From NCBI RefSeq assembly GCF_036370855.1, contig NC_088099.1, positions 20,365,501 to 20,429,500 on the forward strand: a stretch of DNA of 64,000 nucleotides. The letters are read 5' to 3'. How positions within the stretch are numbered: the stretch's first letter is position 1; each line of letters starts with the position of its first letter. The position numbers and the translations under genes are program-made. Below, piece after piece: positions 26,701 through 38,920 of the stretch. The notes beneath the pieces are model-generated. The model worked only from the letters and a program-made list of their open reading frames with translations, had not been told where the DNA came from and did not search any database. Source of the DNA: Dromaius novaehollandiae. Its lineage: Eukaryota; Chordata; Aves; Casuariiformes; Dromaiidae.

Positions 26701-29700
26701 GTTTTAATGTTAACTGTATGAAATGTACATTATATTAAAAAATGGAGATAGTGTCAGACACATCATTCTGTTCAAGTGAAAGACTAGTGTTACAGTATTA
26801 AGTTTATTAAGGTATATTAGTTGTTACACATTTGAATTTAAGATACTTTTTATGGCTTTTATAAAGTCTGCTTATAGCAGAGTAATTTAATAACTGTCTC
26901 TATCGTGTGAGCTTTCTGTTTAATCTGCAAACACTTACAATTGCATTATTAAATGGTAGATTTCTCTCTTACTGAAAATGTTTAGGATGAATGTCCCATG
27001 TACATAGTCACGCACAGATGCAAAGCAAGTCTGCCACAAAAGGGTGACAGCAGGGGAAGCAGTTAAGGGAGCCTAACAGAATGGAAAACGAGAAATGTCA
27101 AACGTTTCAGTTGCATTTATTGTGAATTAGCAATTTACAAGCACAGAAAAATAAAGAAAATAAAATACTTTTATCAAATCTATCATGACTCATAGCAGCT
27201 CTGTTGCACACTCTCCTGTTTATAAGGCATATTAGTTGTAGTTCATGCCACGCTAATGCTGTGAGAAAGTTGTCACTTCCATCCGTGAGAGGCAGAAGCT
27301 GAGTAAGAACAGCAGAGTGACTTGTCACCGCCCCAGGCCGACTCGCTCCCGCAGCTGTGAGTGAAGCTGTGCTGCTGTACAGATCTTCACCCAAGTCCCC
27401 AGTCTCAGGGACAGCTTTGTAAGGTGCTATGTGGAAGACAAGATGATCCCAACATGGAAGAATCTACAGTCTGACAGAAGTTTTAATAATTGTAAAATAA
27501 TACAGATATCACAAAACACCGCGTTTTCAAGGTGTGGAGAAGTAGCAGATACCGTAGCCTGTCGGACTGCAGTGATCCCAGGGAGAAATAAGTGACATAT
27601 GTCACACTCCTCAGCAACTCTGCCTGTGCCAGCGCCTTACCTGCTTCCATACCAAGCTGCGGACCCTGGTCCGTTGGGAGAGATCATGATTCACCCCGTA
27701 GGCCTGATTTGCCTTCAACGTCTACAGCTCCAGTCTCTCTGGAAATGCGATAGAAATTGAATACAGTGATAAAGCAGCCTTCATGATAGCTCTTGGCAGT
27801 TACCAGTGACTAGTGACTGCACTGAATGAACTGAAATTATTTAGAACTAAAGCACTTTAGAAAAAAAAAAAGATCTTAAAATAGTAATGAAATTTGTAGA
27901 CCTGCCTGTTTCTCCCTCAGCCTCCCAGTCCCCACAGCAGGACAGAGCTGAGCTTTATCAGATGGCCTGTGCAGACCTGCCTTCGCCTCAGCATCCCCCT
28001 GCTCTGTCCCAACTGCCTGCCCTTGACAAGAGCATTACTGAGGCAGCTCCACGATTTGCAGTGCTGTGAACGCTCACGACTGCAGTCAGCCTGGTGATAT
28101 TTTTTCTTTCTCATGAAAACAAGATGAAGACCTCCTTGCTCCAGATAACCACTAGATCCCACTGCTAACAAGTGAGCTGTAGCCTGCGGTTCAGTTGTCA
28201 ACTCTCTGCCAGAGTATCCACAAGCAAAAACAAGGCTGCCACTAATAAATGCGGTGTGGTTATGCTCTCTTGAAAAATAGTTGCCACTATGTGGGTCAGG
28301 GGGGTGAGATGCAACAGTTTAGGGATAGGCGCTATGAATAGTGATGGCCATCAGTGTGAGTGCTGTGTGCTAAAAGACGGGGGGAAGAGGCACTGGGAGC
28401 AGAGCACCACTGTAGACTGGCAGATGAATGGGCAGAAGGGGCTGAGAGGGTGAAAGCAGGGTTGGAGGCAATGCAGAAGACAGTGATGGGAATACAAGCT
28501 GGTGGGACCAGTGATGGCCCTGCCTGGGCTGGTGCAGGGTGAAAGCCATCGCTTTCAAGCAGCCAGGGGAAAGAAACATTTTTGCTTGTGCATCGAGGCC
28601 TGCATTTTGACTTCTGAAGATTGCACATGATTTAGGAACCGGAGACTTCCTCCTAAACCTTCAAAGAAAGAGAACAAAGTCAAAATGTTTCACAGAAATA
28701 TTATTGTAGAACACCTTGTTCTTCTAAGCCAACTTTCTGAGCTTGCAGCTGTAGTGCAGCGCTTTGTAAGTGGGGGCCCAGGGGGTGGGAGGTGGCAATT
28801 CAGATCTCGGTTACAGGGACTGGCAAAGCAGCAAAGTCGTTTCAGCTAGGGTTGTCATGTAATTACCTATTTCCTCTCCACAAGCATTGCTGAGAAGTGA
28901 TTTATTATAACTGCTGTACCATTTTCCTGCTTGTAGTTACCATGGTTTCCTATTAAATTGCAATTTAGTTATACATGGAAGTCTTACACGTCTATAATAC
29001 AGTAACTTTGACTCTCTCCTGGGGCTACATAACCTTTGTACAATTATTGCAACTTGGCATTCCAGGATATTGCATAGCAATACACCAAGTCTTACAAAGT
29101 AAGGATTCCTTGAAATCTACTCCACAGCGTTAAGTGCTACAAGCTGACCTCTGCTCCTGAACTGCCGTGTTGACACAGAACCTCACCGGGCTGCGGGGGA
29201 CCCTGTGCATGCACTGGGCAAGACATCAAACCAGTGCTGGAGCTTGGGATCTCAACTACCACTTTCAAAAAAATGCTTTTTCCTTCTGTCTACCAAGCAC
29301 CGTGGTGACATTGCTTCTTTGTTTTCCCTGCTGAGCTGGATAGGATATATGTGCACAGCACAATATTTTGCAGTACAGACACATACCCTAAAAGACCCAC
29401 AGAGTAATTTTCTTTCTTTATCCCAATAACCTTTTCCATTGGGCAGCACAGAATGAAGAAAAGGCAGGAAATGTCCTTTCAAATAATGTAGAGGTGACAA
29501 TGCTGGCTTTCTATATGGTCATGGCTATTACATTCTCCCCTTCAAATATTTTCTTTTAAGAATCTGTGTAAACAGACTCTATGTAATTACCCATCTGCAA
29601 TAACTAGGGGATAAGGCTGTTCTTTCAGGAAGGTGACTAGGTAATGATTTGCTGGGAGAAGCTGGCTATTCAGCACACCAGCTAAGAGGCCAGATAAGCT

Positions 29701-32700
29701 TCATTCTAAATTCTTTTTTTCCCCTTACAAATTAAATCTGGAAATTTACAATCAAGTGCACATGAAGAAGAAATGTCCAATTTTTATAACATCCTATTCA
29801 CATAATACTTCCCATTAAGAATTCCCCTACTATATAGCAACCTGAATACAGCTGTAAGCACTTACTTTAAAAGACCATAATGAGGGAATTAATGCTTCTT
29901 TAGAAACTTACTTTTCATAGAGTCATTTCCTAGTTGGGTGCTTAAATTGTACCACATATTTTGTGCAATTGAAAGCAACCCATATATCAACTCCTGTTAG
30001 AGGTTAAAATTTCTAAAATGCATTTGGGACTTGACTCCCAAGAGCCAAGATCTCTATTAACATTTAATCTCGGGGAGGGGCAACATTCTGTAAAAATAAT
30101 GTGAAAAATCATTTTGCATGCCAAGAAAATGAAGGTAAAGTTGTAACTAAGATGCAAAACCCACAGGCCAGGCCATTCAAAACCAAGCATACTTCAGTTG
30201 CTACACTTCCATCTGAGTTTGACACATTTCTTTCATTTTTGTTCACTGATCCTCTCTTCATAGTGTTTAGCAAATGCACTCACCATAAAGAATGTTCAGC
30301 AACAATAAATGTTCCCTGAAGAAGACTCTGTCTGAAAAGATTCTTTTCAAGCATCAGTCTTTTTAGTAGTGAGAGGATGGAAATCTGCTCCTAATCTTTA
30401 TGGTGGATGTACTGCTATTTTTGTTTATTTTTACTTTATTTCTCCTTCCTCATTCACAGTCACTAGGGATGTCTGCATGGGAATCTATATGTAAGACCTG
30501 GCCTCGTATCACAGCTTCACTTTAAAAAAAAAAAAAAAGATGACTGGAGGTGGCAATGCCCATGCCAAGAACTCTTTTTTTGTTTCTTTTCCATAATATG
30601 CTACTCTGTCTTCTTTTTTCCTAGTTTTGATAGTATTCACTACCATTGGAAACAGTACCCAACATTTCCTGCTGATGCTACGGGAATAAACACATAAAAG
30701 TTTATGAGGAGATCAGATACATTATGTCAGTAGTAAATAGACTGAAACAAGTATCTGAACAGCAGGTAAATCTGGATGCAGGGTTGAATTTGGTAGAAAA
30801 AATGATGCACTGCAGACCTCCAGGTGATCAAATGTCATTGGCACTTTCAGAGCTGTAAAATGCTGCTGTGGCTAGCCATAAAGTATTAGTGATACATTCA
30901 TAGTCTGTAGAAAAAAATAAATACAACCAGTTTAGAGCAGCTTTGAAGATTTTTTTTTTGGGGGGGGGGAGATTTTAATGCAGTAGTGAGAGAGAGCTGA
31001 TTCCATATTCTAGCAGTATATAAACTTTTTTCCTCACACTGCACACTGAAGAAGAATGATATAATACATGGTAGGAGAACCAGTGACATACACTGGACTA
31101 CCAGTTTCCCTACACAGTGGCAGCACCAACTTCTTGTCCACCTCATCTACCAATATCAAGTGACTGAAAGAGATTTGATACAGCTGACGGCTGATGGCTG
31201 GCTAGAGTTCAATCCAGAGAGCACTGAGATAAAGCTCGAAGGCTGGAGGAAGCACCAGAAGTCTTAGCAGAGATTAGCTCAATCGCCTTGACTGAAGTAG
31301 CACATCTGCTATTACTTACTCAGTCTCACAGTTGAGAAGTCCACTTGGCAGAATAACTTCTGGTGGATGTTCAGGCTGATGCCACTGCCAAGATTTATTT
31401 GTGTAACTTGTCTCTGGGAAGAGGGGCACCACGGTCCCTTTCAGACAGGATCCACCCACAGCAATTTCTCCCTTTTGTCACCCAAGGATAACTCTGGTAC
31501 AACATATCAAGTGTGGTTGTGGATTAAAAAAATTCAGAAATTCTCTGGCTTCAGGCAGCTATTTACTCATCAAATAATATCATGGAAAGCAATCCACTCT
31601 TCTGACTACCTGCTGGTTTCAAAGTGGGACTCAAGGGATGGATGTCACAGATGGTGCTTGAGGCTTGCTCACCGCTGGAGCAGTGAGCAGCCCAAGGCAG
31701 AGCTGGGATCCTGGCTTTTGACGGACGCTTGCCTGAAGTCTGCATCAAAACGGCCGAAAGATAGCTGAGGTCATCCAGGATTCAACACTGCACAGATACA
31801 TGAGGTAATCAACTGCTGATGATTCTTATATGCAAGCAAAGTGTATCACAGGTACAAGTTGGGGCATACAAGCAATATTCAGTGCAGTATATATCTTACA
31901 TCGGCTAGGTGCTCTTAGAGTCTAATCATGCATCTAAGTTTCTTAATTAAAATCACAGAGGCTTTGTGACAGGCCCAGAAAACATTAATGCCAATGAAGT
32001 TTTGGACCCTGGTTAATGCAGACTGTTAGCATCGCTAGACAGAGAGAAAATTAATGTATGGACAAACAACCACTATCGGGTCAGAAACCATATTGTCACC
32101 TCACTCCCCACTGTAATTTGCAACACACCAGGCCTACCAAAGATAAAGACAAATTTTATCCCAAGTGTTTATTATCATTTAACTGATAATTTTAAGGACT
32201 CATAGAAGCAAATACAGCAGGAAAATTGTTGGGACATTTTTATATAAGATGGAACTGTCAGAGAATTACTGCTATTCTGCCCAGTCATATTAGGAAATAT
32301 TTTGTGGTAAACGGACAAAACACAATTCAGTGCTAAAACAATTTCAGTGTGACACAAATACTATCAAATACACAACCAAATAAGTCTTTTTTTTTCCCAC
32401 TTGTTACCATTTCTAGCATTTTCAGATGTTACAAGGCCTCTTCAGAGCAACAGAAGAACAGCTACGTAATTGAGAAAGCATCCATAAATATTTACTTCCT
32501 GATAAGTAAGATAAGCTGCCTGCCAGAAAAAGTCAATGGAGGTTAAGTTTTCAGATACCTGCAAAATCTGTGTTGTTATTAATACTGCTACATACAGAAG
32601 CCCCAGTAGGGACTGCAGCTTTGTTGCGCTACATGTTCTACGCTCTAAAAAAAAGTTGTTTATCTGAGGAAACTTCTCAATCAGCACTTTTATAGGCATA

Positions 32701-34114
32701 AATCTGAAGTAAAAGATCTTACTTTACATGTATTCAACTTTTCAGTTCAGTAAGAATTCAGGCCGTACGCACAAACATTCATTGCCTAATCTAAAGACTT
32801 TTGTTCCCTGGACTGGTCATGGTGGGAAATAAATGAAACACGCAATTGCTTCCTGGCTTCTAATAGCAGAACACTGTATTATTTTTTAATCTACCAGTAT
32901 TAGTCTGTTGTGTCTCCATTCTCAGTTTAGCAAAAATGTAACATGTTGTGAGATAATACTGATTATTTTTTAATAGTAAACACAGGTGCATTAAAGCCTT
33001 TAGATCAGCAGTCATAATGCCTATATAAGCCAACATAGCCATCCTTCAAAGCAAAACAAGTCCTTTCATAATTGCTTCGTTTCGGGCTCCACTTTTCTCT
33101 CTGGTTATACATAAGCAACAAAACAGCTGTCAGCTCCTAAACTCCTCCAAATGCCTTGTTTAATTAGATTTTCTTTTACAGTGTAACTAGTTTCCGGGCT
33201 TAAATTTGGAAGGGTAAATAGCTGACAACCAAAAAAAATTAAAAGGAAAAGGAACTAGTAGGTTGTAGGTAGGGTTCACAGGAGGAGTAGGGATCATGCG
33301 GGTAATCAATGAGACGATCAGTTTTGCCACTGCTCCTAGCTTAAGCCACAAAAGGCAAGGTCAGTCACTGTGTGCAACCTAATTCAGTGGAGCTGAAGTT
33401 CAGTAGGAAAGCAAACAAGACATACAAACACTTTCATTAATTGTTTGGTCAAAACTTGGTCTTTAAATCATATGGAACACACATGATTCAGATGTAAGAT
33501 GTACTGCATTATTTATTTATAAAAGGAGTATATTTTGATCAGAGACACTCTGAAAAATACCAAAAGAAGCTCTGCTGGAGTTCCAAAGATTGTTATTTCT
33601 AAAAGCAGCCATCTAAACATGAACACAGCATTAGCCACGGGAAAAATTAAGTATTGCTCTTAGTCATATTAGGTTAAATTGACTGAGCTTACAAAGTTCC
33701 AAACCCCACCCAGAGAAGAGATCTGAAACCATGTGTTTTCTTGCCCAGAAATGTTGGTTAGTTGAATAGCTGAAAAATGAAGCTTTACATTCAGCAAAAA
33801 AAAAAAAAAAGAAATATTCAAGAATTATACTGGATCCTTGTATATGTGAAAAAAATGTGATCTAGATAACAAAATGTTTGAATAAATTAAAAAATATACG
33901 TATTTCCAACATCTTACTGGAATCTCAAAAAGCTGCTATTATGTGCTCTATGAGATTTTTAAAATCATTTGATCCTTGCAAACCATTTTGAGATGGTTTC
34001 ACTCTTTGATATCTAACAACAGAAAGTTCACAGGCTAGAAAAATGCATCTTTGTCCATGCAATTCTGTACAGGTTTTTCTGCAATACTTGTTACATTCCT
34101 TCTTTCATTTGCAG

Positions 34115-34261
34115 CCTCCAGACAGCTTGCCAGGAGAAGAACTTAGTAACCAAACACCAACAAGCACCAACAGTGAGCTTGATTCACACTATCATCACAA
34201 CAGCAGCGAAGACCCACTGCACGTGACAGCGAGTTGGTACCTCCCAGTGCTTGGGATGCAG
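34115..34261 (+). other. Candidate internal exon, unknown gene
   Basis: A pyrimidine-rich acceptor (TTTCATTTGCAG, ending at 34114) precedes a 147-nt segment that is a multiple of three and open in one frame. It begins PPDSLPGEEL and ends WYLPVLGMQ, directly followed by a consensus donor CAG|GTGAGC. I do not recognise the peptide. It lies on the opposite strand to OTUD1 and to where KIAA1217 would be expected. It could be a lncRNA exon, an exon of an unplaced gene, or a chance match to splice consensus. Confidence 0.25.
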
Positions 34262-37200
34262 GTGAGCACAGAAGAAGGAAGGATGGAAGATGACCTGGGC
34301 TCCTTCACCACTATCTCACAGCTCCAGCTTTCCTCCCAAATATCCTCTCCTCCTATAACAGCATTCTTTGTTGCAAATGCCACTTTTTTTGCAGCTTAAC
34401 TGTGCTATAGTGCCGAAGGTTTGAATCATGTCTCGTAAGAAACAACAGCTTATTTTCTATGACTTATTTTTTAAAAAACTAGGAAATAAAATAAGCATTA
34501 AAAACATAATATGCTTTAAAATAGACAGATTATAAATTAAGGTTGGACATGAAATATGAAAGCCACTTCTTTCAACTGAAATGAATATACATGTTATAAA
34601 CCAGCTTGTACATTACTAAGTTCAAATCTGAAAGTACTTTTCTGCTTAAGAAAGTCCCAGTGATTACAGAATTACATCTGACAGAACTGATGTCTTTTCG
34701 AACTGTTACTCAAAACCTTTCTGCATACTGTATACATTCACATAACTGTGTCATTCAGAAATGAGAGTCTTTTAACACCAAAGCTGTGTTTTTTCTTTTT
34801 GGACCGTAACTACCAACATCCTATGAACCCCTCTTATTAATACTTACCAATAAACTGTTAAATATATTTTAAAGAAGATAAACAAAAAAGATTATATTGG
34901 TCTTAAGAAAACACTACTTACCGGCAGGTTCTTGCCCGTATTATGAGACACCTACAGTCATTTTCTACTTGGTTATTTTGACAACACCATGTATGTGCAC
35001 ACTGATAAATCACAAGACAAAAATGTATTTCCTTAAAAATCTCATGAACTAATTGCAATGTAATAAGAAAACAGCAAACAGAAGAAACATTTGGATGCAA
35101 ACAGTTTTGTTCATATACCAAAGTACTGAAATACACCTTTTATTTCAAAAGTAACACTAATGTAACAGATTTATACTTTACATGTGTGATGTACTAGCAA
35201 AGTACAACAGGAACAGACAAACCCAGTAGCTAGCATTAGGCAATTTTTATATAGCCTAAAAAAGTTACTAAGCACAAACAAATCATCCATTGAACTTTCC
35301 AAAAAGAAAACAGTTGACTGAGATGAACAACAACATTGGAACAAATCTTCCCTTTTCCACTTGTCCCCCCATTTTGGAATGCATTCACTTTACACACAAA
35401 CCAGTCTGACTCTTACAAAACTTGCTTTGTGTAACAGCTTCTTTTCAATATACATGAAAATTCTAATATATCCATTGCACATTTAGTGACAGAATGACAT
35501 AGTCTTGACAACCTAACAGACTCCTCAAATGAAGTATCTGCCACATCTTCTAAATCACAATTCTGTTATAAAATGCAAGTGAAGATGGCATCACAAAGTT
35601 ATATGTTGATGGGGAGTCTGCAGGAGGAGTTCAGATTTGCTCAGTTTAGCATTAAAGCATTTTCTACCTTGCTTAAACAACCACGCACCTGAATACTGAA
35701 AATTAAGCTCTCCTTCTCACCTATTGCCAATAATAAAGATTCTGTTGACTAAAGTCGCTGGACAGGTGTAAAGATTAATCGGGTTATGCAAGTGATTAGC
35801 CAAGGTTAAATTAATAGGTACTGAAGTTATAAGCAAGAGCAATGTTTGTCCTTCGCTAGTTACTGGAACTGTTAAACAGGAAACAGTAAGGGAAAATTCG
35901 CATCTAATTATGCTTTTGCTGGTATAGTTTATTTCAAATGGAGGGGAAGGGTACACAGCTGAAAAGCTACCATGTTACAAGCAGTTTTCCTAAAGTAAAG
36001 CAAGGCCATAGTAGGATCACCGCCTGTGTAAAACACTACTGTCCAAGCAAGATGCCACTAGCTTGTATCTGACCTCAATGTCTCAGTTGAACTTTAACCA
36101 GTTATACCAGTTATAATTTTTTTTATTTCCCTGTGCCTTAAATGTCTGACATGCCATTTTTTCATTACATGCTTCAGGAATAAATTCTTAACTTTGTCTT
36201 TGCAAACTACTTCCACAAGTAACTTTTTTTTTTCCTCAAATTCCTTAAAGTTATATGCATTCGCCTATGAACCATGCAGTGACACCAAAACTACTAAGGA
36301 ACCCTCCAGGAACTTATCCCCGATTCTGTGTTCTGTGCTGTTCATTTTTACCACTACTTTTTTGTTGATATTTCAGTAGAAATTGTATCTCAGAGTGAAC
36401 ACTCCATAGATCCTTCTTTACTTAGCTTACTTCATTAGTGTTCTAAGGTAGGTGCATCTACACAATTCATGATATAGCTGAAGCTGGTCATTTTAAAAGA
36501 CCCAAAAAGGAAAAAAAATGTATCTTCTTAAAGTTTTGAGATATTGACAACTGTTTGAGTGAATTCCTCACATCCAAACAAAAGTATGAGCATTCTCAAT
36601 AAAAGCTTTGAATGAATCACGCACCTTGACACATAGTAATGACATACTAATATTTTTGCAGTTAAAATTCCACTATAGTAGCTGTTTTCCCTATCAACTA
36701 CCTGTTTCTCATAAAAATATTTGTTAGTGCATCTTTGCCTTGTCCACACCCCAGAATTAAGCTTTCAGGAGGCTCAGTAAACAACAGTAGATTTGCAAGA
36801 CTGTATTTCCCCCCCTCATTTGACTTCTGAAGGAAAAGCATCACCACATGTGAAAAAAACAGGGAAAACTCTGCATTTAGCACCTCAGTGTTTTGGAAGT
36901 AACTAGTAGATTCAAATAAATCTACTAGATGCACCACAGCATGCAGATAGTGCCAAAAATATACATTGCCAGTCCTGTAGCTCTTTATCAGAGTAAAATG
37001 TTCAATTAAGACTGCTTCATTTTAGCTACTTAGCTCACTTTTTTATTCCAATTTTAATCCAGTACTGTTCTGTTAAACAGACTTCTAATGTTACTGAATA
37101 TGGGGGGGTTATATATAAAAATACACACAGACACACACACAAACAGTAGAGTGCTGTTTACCAACTTTCAAGGCATTTCAATCTTAAAAGGGAACTAAAA

Positions 37201-37304
37201 GGCTGTGGTTCCTTATGACTATCTCTGTGCAAGCAACAAGAGGGTTGCAGAGGTATCAGTGGCGACAGGGCAAAACCAAAATGAGTTTGGGAATGACAGC
37301 ATAA
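34262..37304. other. Intergenic sequence between the candidate exon and the OTUD1 3' region
   Basis: AT-rich sequence with no supported feature. The short open frames have no coding signs. Confidence 0.6.
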
Positions 37305-37409
37305 CAGAGGTTCCCAAATACAAAGTCTAAGTGCACATGGCCCAGGAAGGAGTTGGCTCATCACAACCACTGACACTACCAGCCTAGGTATACGGTTTGG
37401 GAACCCCTC
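37305..37409. mobile_element. Possible hAT-type MITE (about 105 bp)
   Basis: CAGAGGTTCCCAAATAC at the left and GTATACGGTTTGGGAACCCC at the right form imperfect terminal inverted repeats of about 14 bp. They resemble the CAGRGGTTCCCAAAC ends of hAT/Charlie elements. An 8-bp target duplication is not clear, so either the element is old or the pairing is chance. Confidence 0.4.
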
Positions 37410-37717
37410 TCCTAAGACATTATTAATATACAAAAACATTTCTTATTGGCAAAGATATATGCTAAAGATCTCTCAAAACTACAAAAGAATTTAAAAAAAA
37501 TTTCACCTTTCATTAAATGTTTACATTTCTTTTGGACATTCAAAGACACTAGAATTATCAGCTATTCATAACTGTAAAGTACCATGACCCTTCTTCCCTC
37601 CCATTAATTGGGGACACAAAGGCAGAGAAGCTAAATAAAGGGTCCTGGGCAATCTGCAATACTTCACCATACCAGAAATACAATGGGTGGAAAAAGAGCA
37701 CAAGTAAAATTATATTC

Positions 37718-37723
37718 TTTATT
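37718..37723 (-). terminator. OTUD1: Candidate distal poly(A) signal of OTUD1 (AATAAA)
   Basis: TTTATT on the plus strand reads AATAAA in the OTUD1 orientation. A U/GU-rich downstream element follows at the expected spacing, which is why it is preferred over the proximal signal at 38828-38833. Confidence 0.45.
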
Positions 37724-38827
37724 CATTCCATTTTAGCTGAGAATATTCCTATTATACAAATACAGTATAAATTCCAAAATCACAATATATTACAAAATAA
37801 AAAAGTACAAACTGCATTACTTAATAAATATATCTAACAAGTTAATCAGAAATTAGAAGTGACAGAATTCAGATTGGAAACATTTAAATGTTTGACCCAG
37901 CAAACCATACAAATCTCAATTTAAATACTTTTTTCTTTAACCATAACATTGAATACCATTCCCGATTTCTTGATTAGAAAATAACATCAAAGGAATAAAA
38001 TGTTGTGATCAGAAAATGACTTGCTGGTGCAACACAAGTGCCAAAAGAGAAGCAGGGCTTATACAAAAGACACCATAACCTCAGAAACAAGAACACAAAC
38101 ACTGAGGTGCAGCCAAGGCAATTATTGCCAGAGCAGGAGACTATTATCTAGTCACAACATTCTACTGCAAGTTAATGTTCTGTTATTACAGATAAATAAT
38201 ATAAATGGAACAGAGGGCGAGCCAACCAGGCAACAAGAGGCCAGTTTACTCAAAACAGTAATTAAATACAGAAGAGTCAATTGCTCCCTGTCCTGCTCGC
38301 GTGTAGCTGCACTCCAACTGGCTCAAAGGACCTGTTCTGCGCTCGAGGCAGAGAAAGCAACCGTTTTGAAAAGCAGTCTTTTCATACTTTGCTGCACTTT
38401 TACAAAAACTATTGTTTAGCTTTACAAAAAAAAAAAGCTTTCATCAGTTAGGGAGGGTCAGTCTGACATCAACCTCATTTGGTAGAAATATAAGGTTTAT
38501 GGGTAAAAAAACACAGCAAAAAATAGCTGTTACATCATAAGCCTTATTTACAAAACAAACAGTTTACAAACATTTTTTGGCCGTACAGCTGAAAGCCAGA
38601 TGCTAACATGAGATGTAGAAGATGGAGGTAACAGTTTAAAAATATTGTGCAAAAAATACATTCTTATAGAAAACAGAGAAACAGTAGGGAGGAGAGACAC
38701 AAATATACACGGAGAATCTGCTCGCAAATAATCCGAGGCTAACTTTATACGACACAGAATATTACAAATATGTTTGGATTTATCCCCCCCCCCAGCCTGC
38801 ATTTCTTCTCAGCCTGGGTACTGCTGC

Positions 38828-38833
38828 TTTATT
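38828..38833 (-). terminator. OTUD1: Candidate proximal poly(A) signal of OTUD1 (AATAAA)
   Basis: A canonical AATAAA on the minus strand lies 88 nt downstream of the stop codon. The sequence after it is G-rich (including a run of ten G read on the minus strand near 38785) rather than U-rich, so use of this signal is uncertain. Confidence 0.3.
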
Positions 38834-38920
38834 AAGCATTAAGGCATCACCGTCACAGCCAGCGCACCCTCTCTGACTCTGTGTCCGCAGCAAAGCCCCC
38901 AGCCTGTAGGCCAGGCGGTC

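Larger units (their letters stand above)
9236..34114. other. Gene-poor intergenic or intronic stretch
   Basis: About 25 kb of largely unique AT-rich sequence. The only supported items are the minisatellite (10131), the motif cluster (12785) and the alternating tract (20686). Homopolymer runs occur at 24759 (T), 30525 (A), 30950-30969 (T10 then G10) and 33798 (A). From memory of vertebrate synteny, KIAA1217 should lie to this side of OTUD1, possibly with 5' introns in this region, but I could not identify any of its exons. Confidence 0.55.
37700..38920 (-). other. OTUD1: Probable OTUD1 3' UTR
   Basis: The stretch after the OTUD1 stop codon is AT-rich and has no convincing coding frame. Two minus-strand AATAAA signals are visible. 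The one at 38828-38833 lies only 88 nt past the stop and is followed by G-rich sequence. The one at 37718-37723 is followed within about 15-30 nt by a U/GU-rich stretch (TTGTGCTCTTTTT read on the minus strand), so it is the better cleavage site. A UTR of about 1.2 kb is inferred. RNA 3'-end data would settle it. Confidence 0.5.

Noticed and set aside
30525-30538. A-run as a possible retroposon tail
   Set aside because: No recognisable retrogene or SINE body precedes it and no target-site duplication was found.
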